5,429 nucleotides of DNA, taken from assembly GCA_945861255.1 (NCBI GenBank), contig CAMAUG010000274.1, positions 1 to 5,429 of the forward strand, in the 5' to 3' direction. The notes under the pieces are model-generated. The model made no database searches and was not told the origin of the DNA. It was given only the letters and a program-made list of their open reading frames with translations. Both the position numbers and the translations under genes were made by a program. Of the stretch, positions 5,327-5,429 are shown piece by piece; positions within the stretch are counted from its first letter, which is position 1; each line of letters begins with the position of its first letter. This DNA comes from Candidatus Sulfopaludibacter sp. SbA3. GTDB taxonomy: Bacteria > Acidobacteriota > Terriglobia > Bryobacterales > Bryobacteraceae.

Positions 5327-5429
5327 CCCGCAACGGTGAGGGTTCACGATCGCCGTGACACGCGTCCAATGGCGCTAGCGGGACGCACCCGCGTTTGACG
5401 GTTTCCGAGGCGGTGACTCGAGTACTCGC

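Larger units (their letters stand above)
5136..5393. repeat. Near-perfect 16-base inverted repeats flanking a 226-base spacer
   Basis: CGCGGGTGGGTCCCGC (5136-5151) is the reverse complement of GCGGGACGCACCCGCG (5378-5393) at 15 of 16 positions. This could mark the ends of a small non-autonomous element of about 258 bases, but I find no clear target-site duplication beside it. Each arm is itself a hairpin (GCGGG with CCCGC), which makes a chance match more likely. Confidence 0.3.
5067..5429. other. 363-bp stretch with no convincing gene, rich in inverted repeats
   Basis: No reading frame here has a ribosome site, recognisable domain or coherent composition. The two longest frames (plus 5127-5339 and minus 5054-5347) overlap each other and look random. 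The stretch holds several GC-rich inverted repeats and a T-rich tract, listed separately. It could be the dehydrogenase 3' region plus the start of another intergenic element. I see no tRNA, CRISPR repeat or transposase remnant. Confidence 0.6.

Noticed and set aside
5054..5347. Short frames on both strands in the right-hand region (also plus 5127-5339)
   Set aside because: Mutually overlapping, no ribosome site, no recognisable domain, random-looking composition.
5067..5429. CRISPR array, or integron attC-type site
   Set aside because: No repeated unit of 25-40 bases with regular spacers is present, and no paired RYYYAAC/GTTRRRY core sites are found.

Overview
The window is GC-rich bacterial DNA. 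It holds most of a type III-A (Csm) CRISPR-Cas effector operon on the minus strand (about positions 3800 down to 1). A periplasmic six-bladed beta-propeller sugar dehydrogenase is transcribed the other way (3921-5066, plus strand), followed by 363 bases with no convincing gene (5067-5429). The organism is probably an environmental bacterium. The sorbosone/PQQ-type dehydrogenase, with its short Ala-rich signal peptide, and the GC-rich coding style resemble Acidobacteriota such as Solibacter/Bryobacter relatives. This assignment is an inference from style, not proven by a marker gene.

The operon reads csm1(cas10)-csm2-csm3-csm4 in the canonical III-A order, with gaps of 19, 33 and 10 bases. csm4 runs off the left edge after 196 codons, so csm5 and any cas6, csm6-type nuclease, adaptation genes and CRISPR array would lie outside the window. 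The four proteins should form the Csm ribonucleoprotein: Cas10 and Csm4 at the crRNA 5'-tag end, Csm3 as the target-RNA-cutting backbone and Csm2 as the small-subunit filament.

Two parts of this complex are unusual. First, Cas10 is only 493 residues long and begins at its first Palm domain. The N-terminal HD nuclease is absent and cannot be hidden upstream, because an in-frame stop and then the divergent gene follow at once. The zinc-binding cysteine cluster is also missing, while the GGDD cyclase motif is intact. Second, Csm2 carries a predicted disordered N-terminal extension of about 160 residues (an acidic Pro/Ala half without Lys/Arg, then an Arg/Gly/Pro-rich half) ahead of a normal-sized Csm2 domain. 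Csm3 keeps the slicer aspartate. The predicted device is therefore an RNA-cutting, cyclic-oligoadenylate-signalling III-A complex without Cas10 HD DNase activity.

Smaller features are a perfect 10-bp inverted repeat spanning the csm2 stop codon, a four-codon mini-ORF whose stop overlaps the csm3 start, a compact 120-bp divergent control region, and a cluster of inverted repeats downstream of the dehydrogenase.
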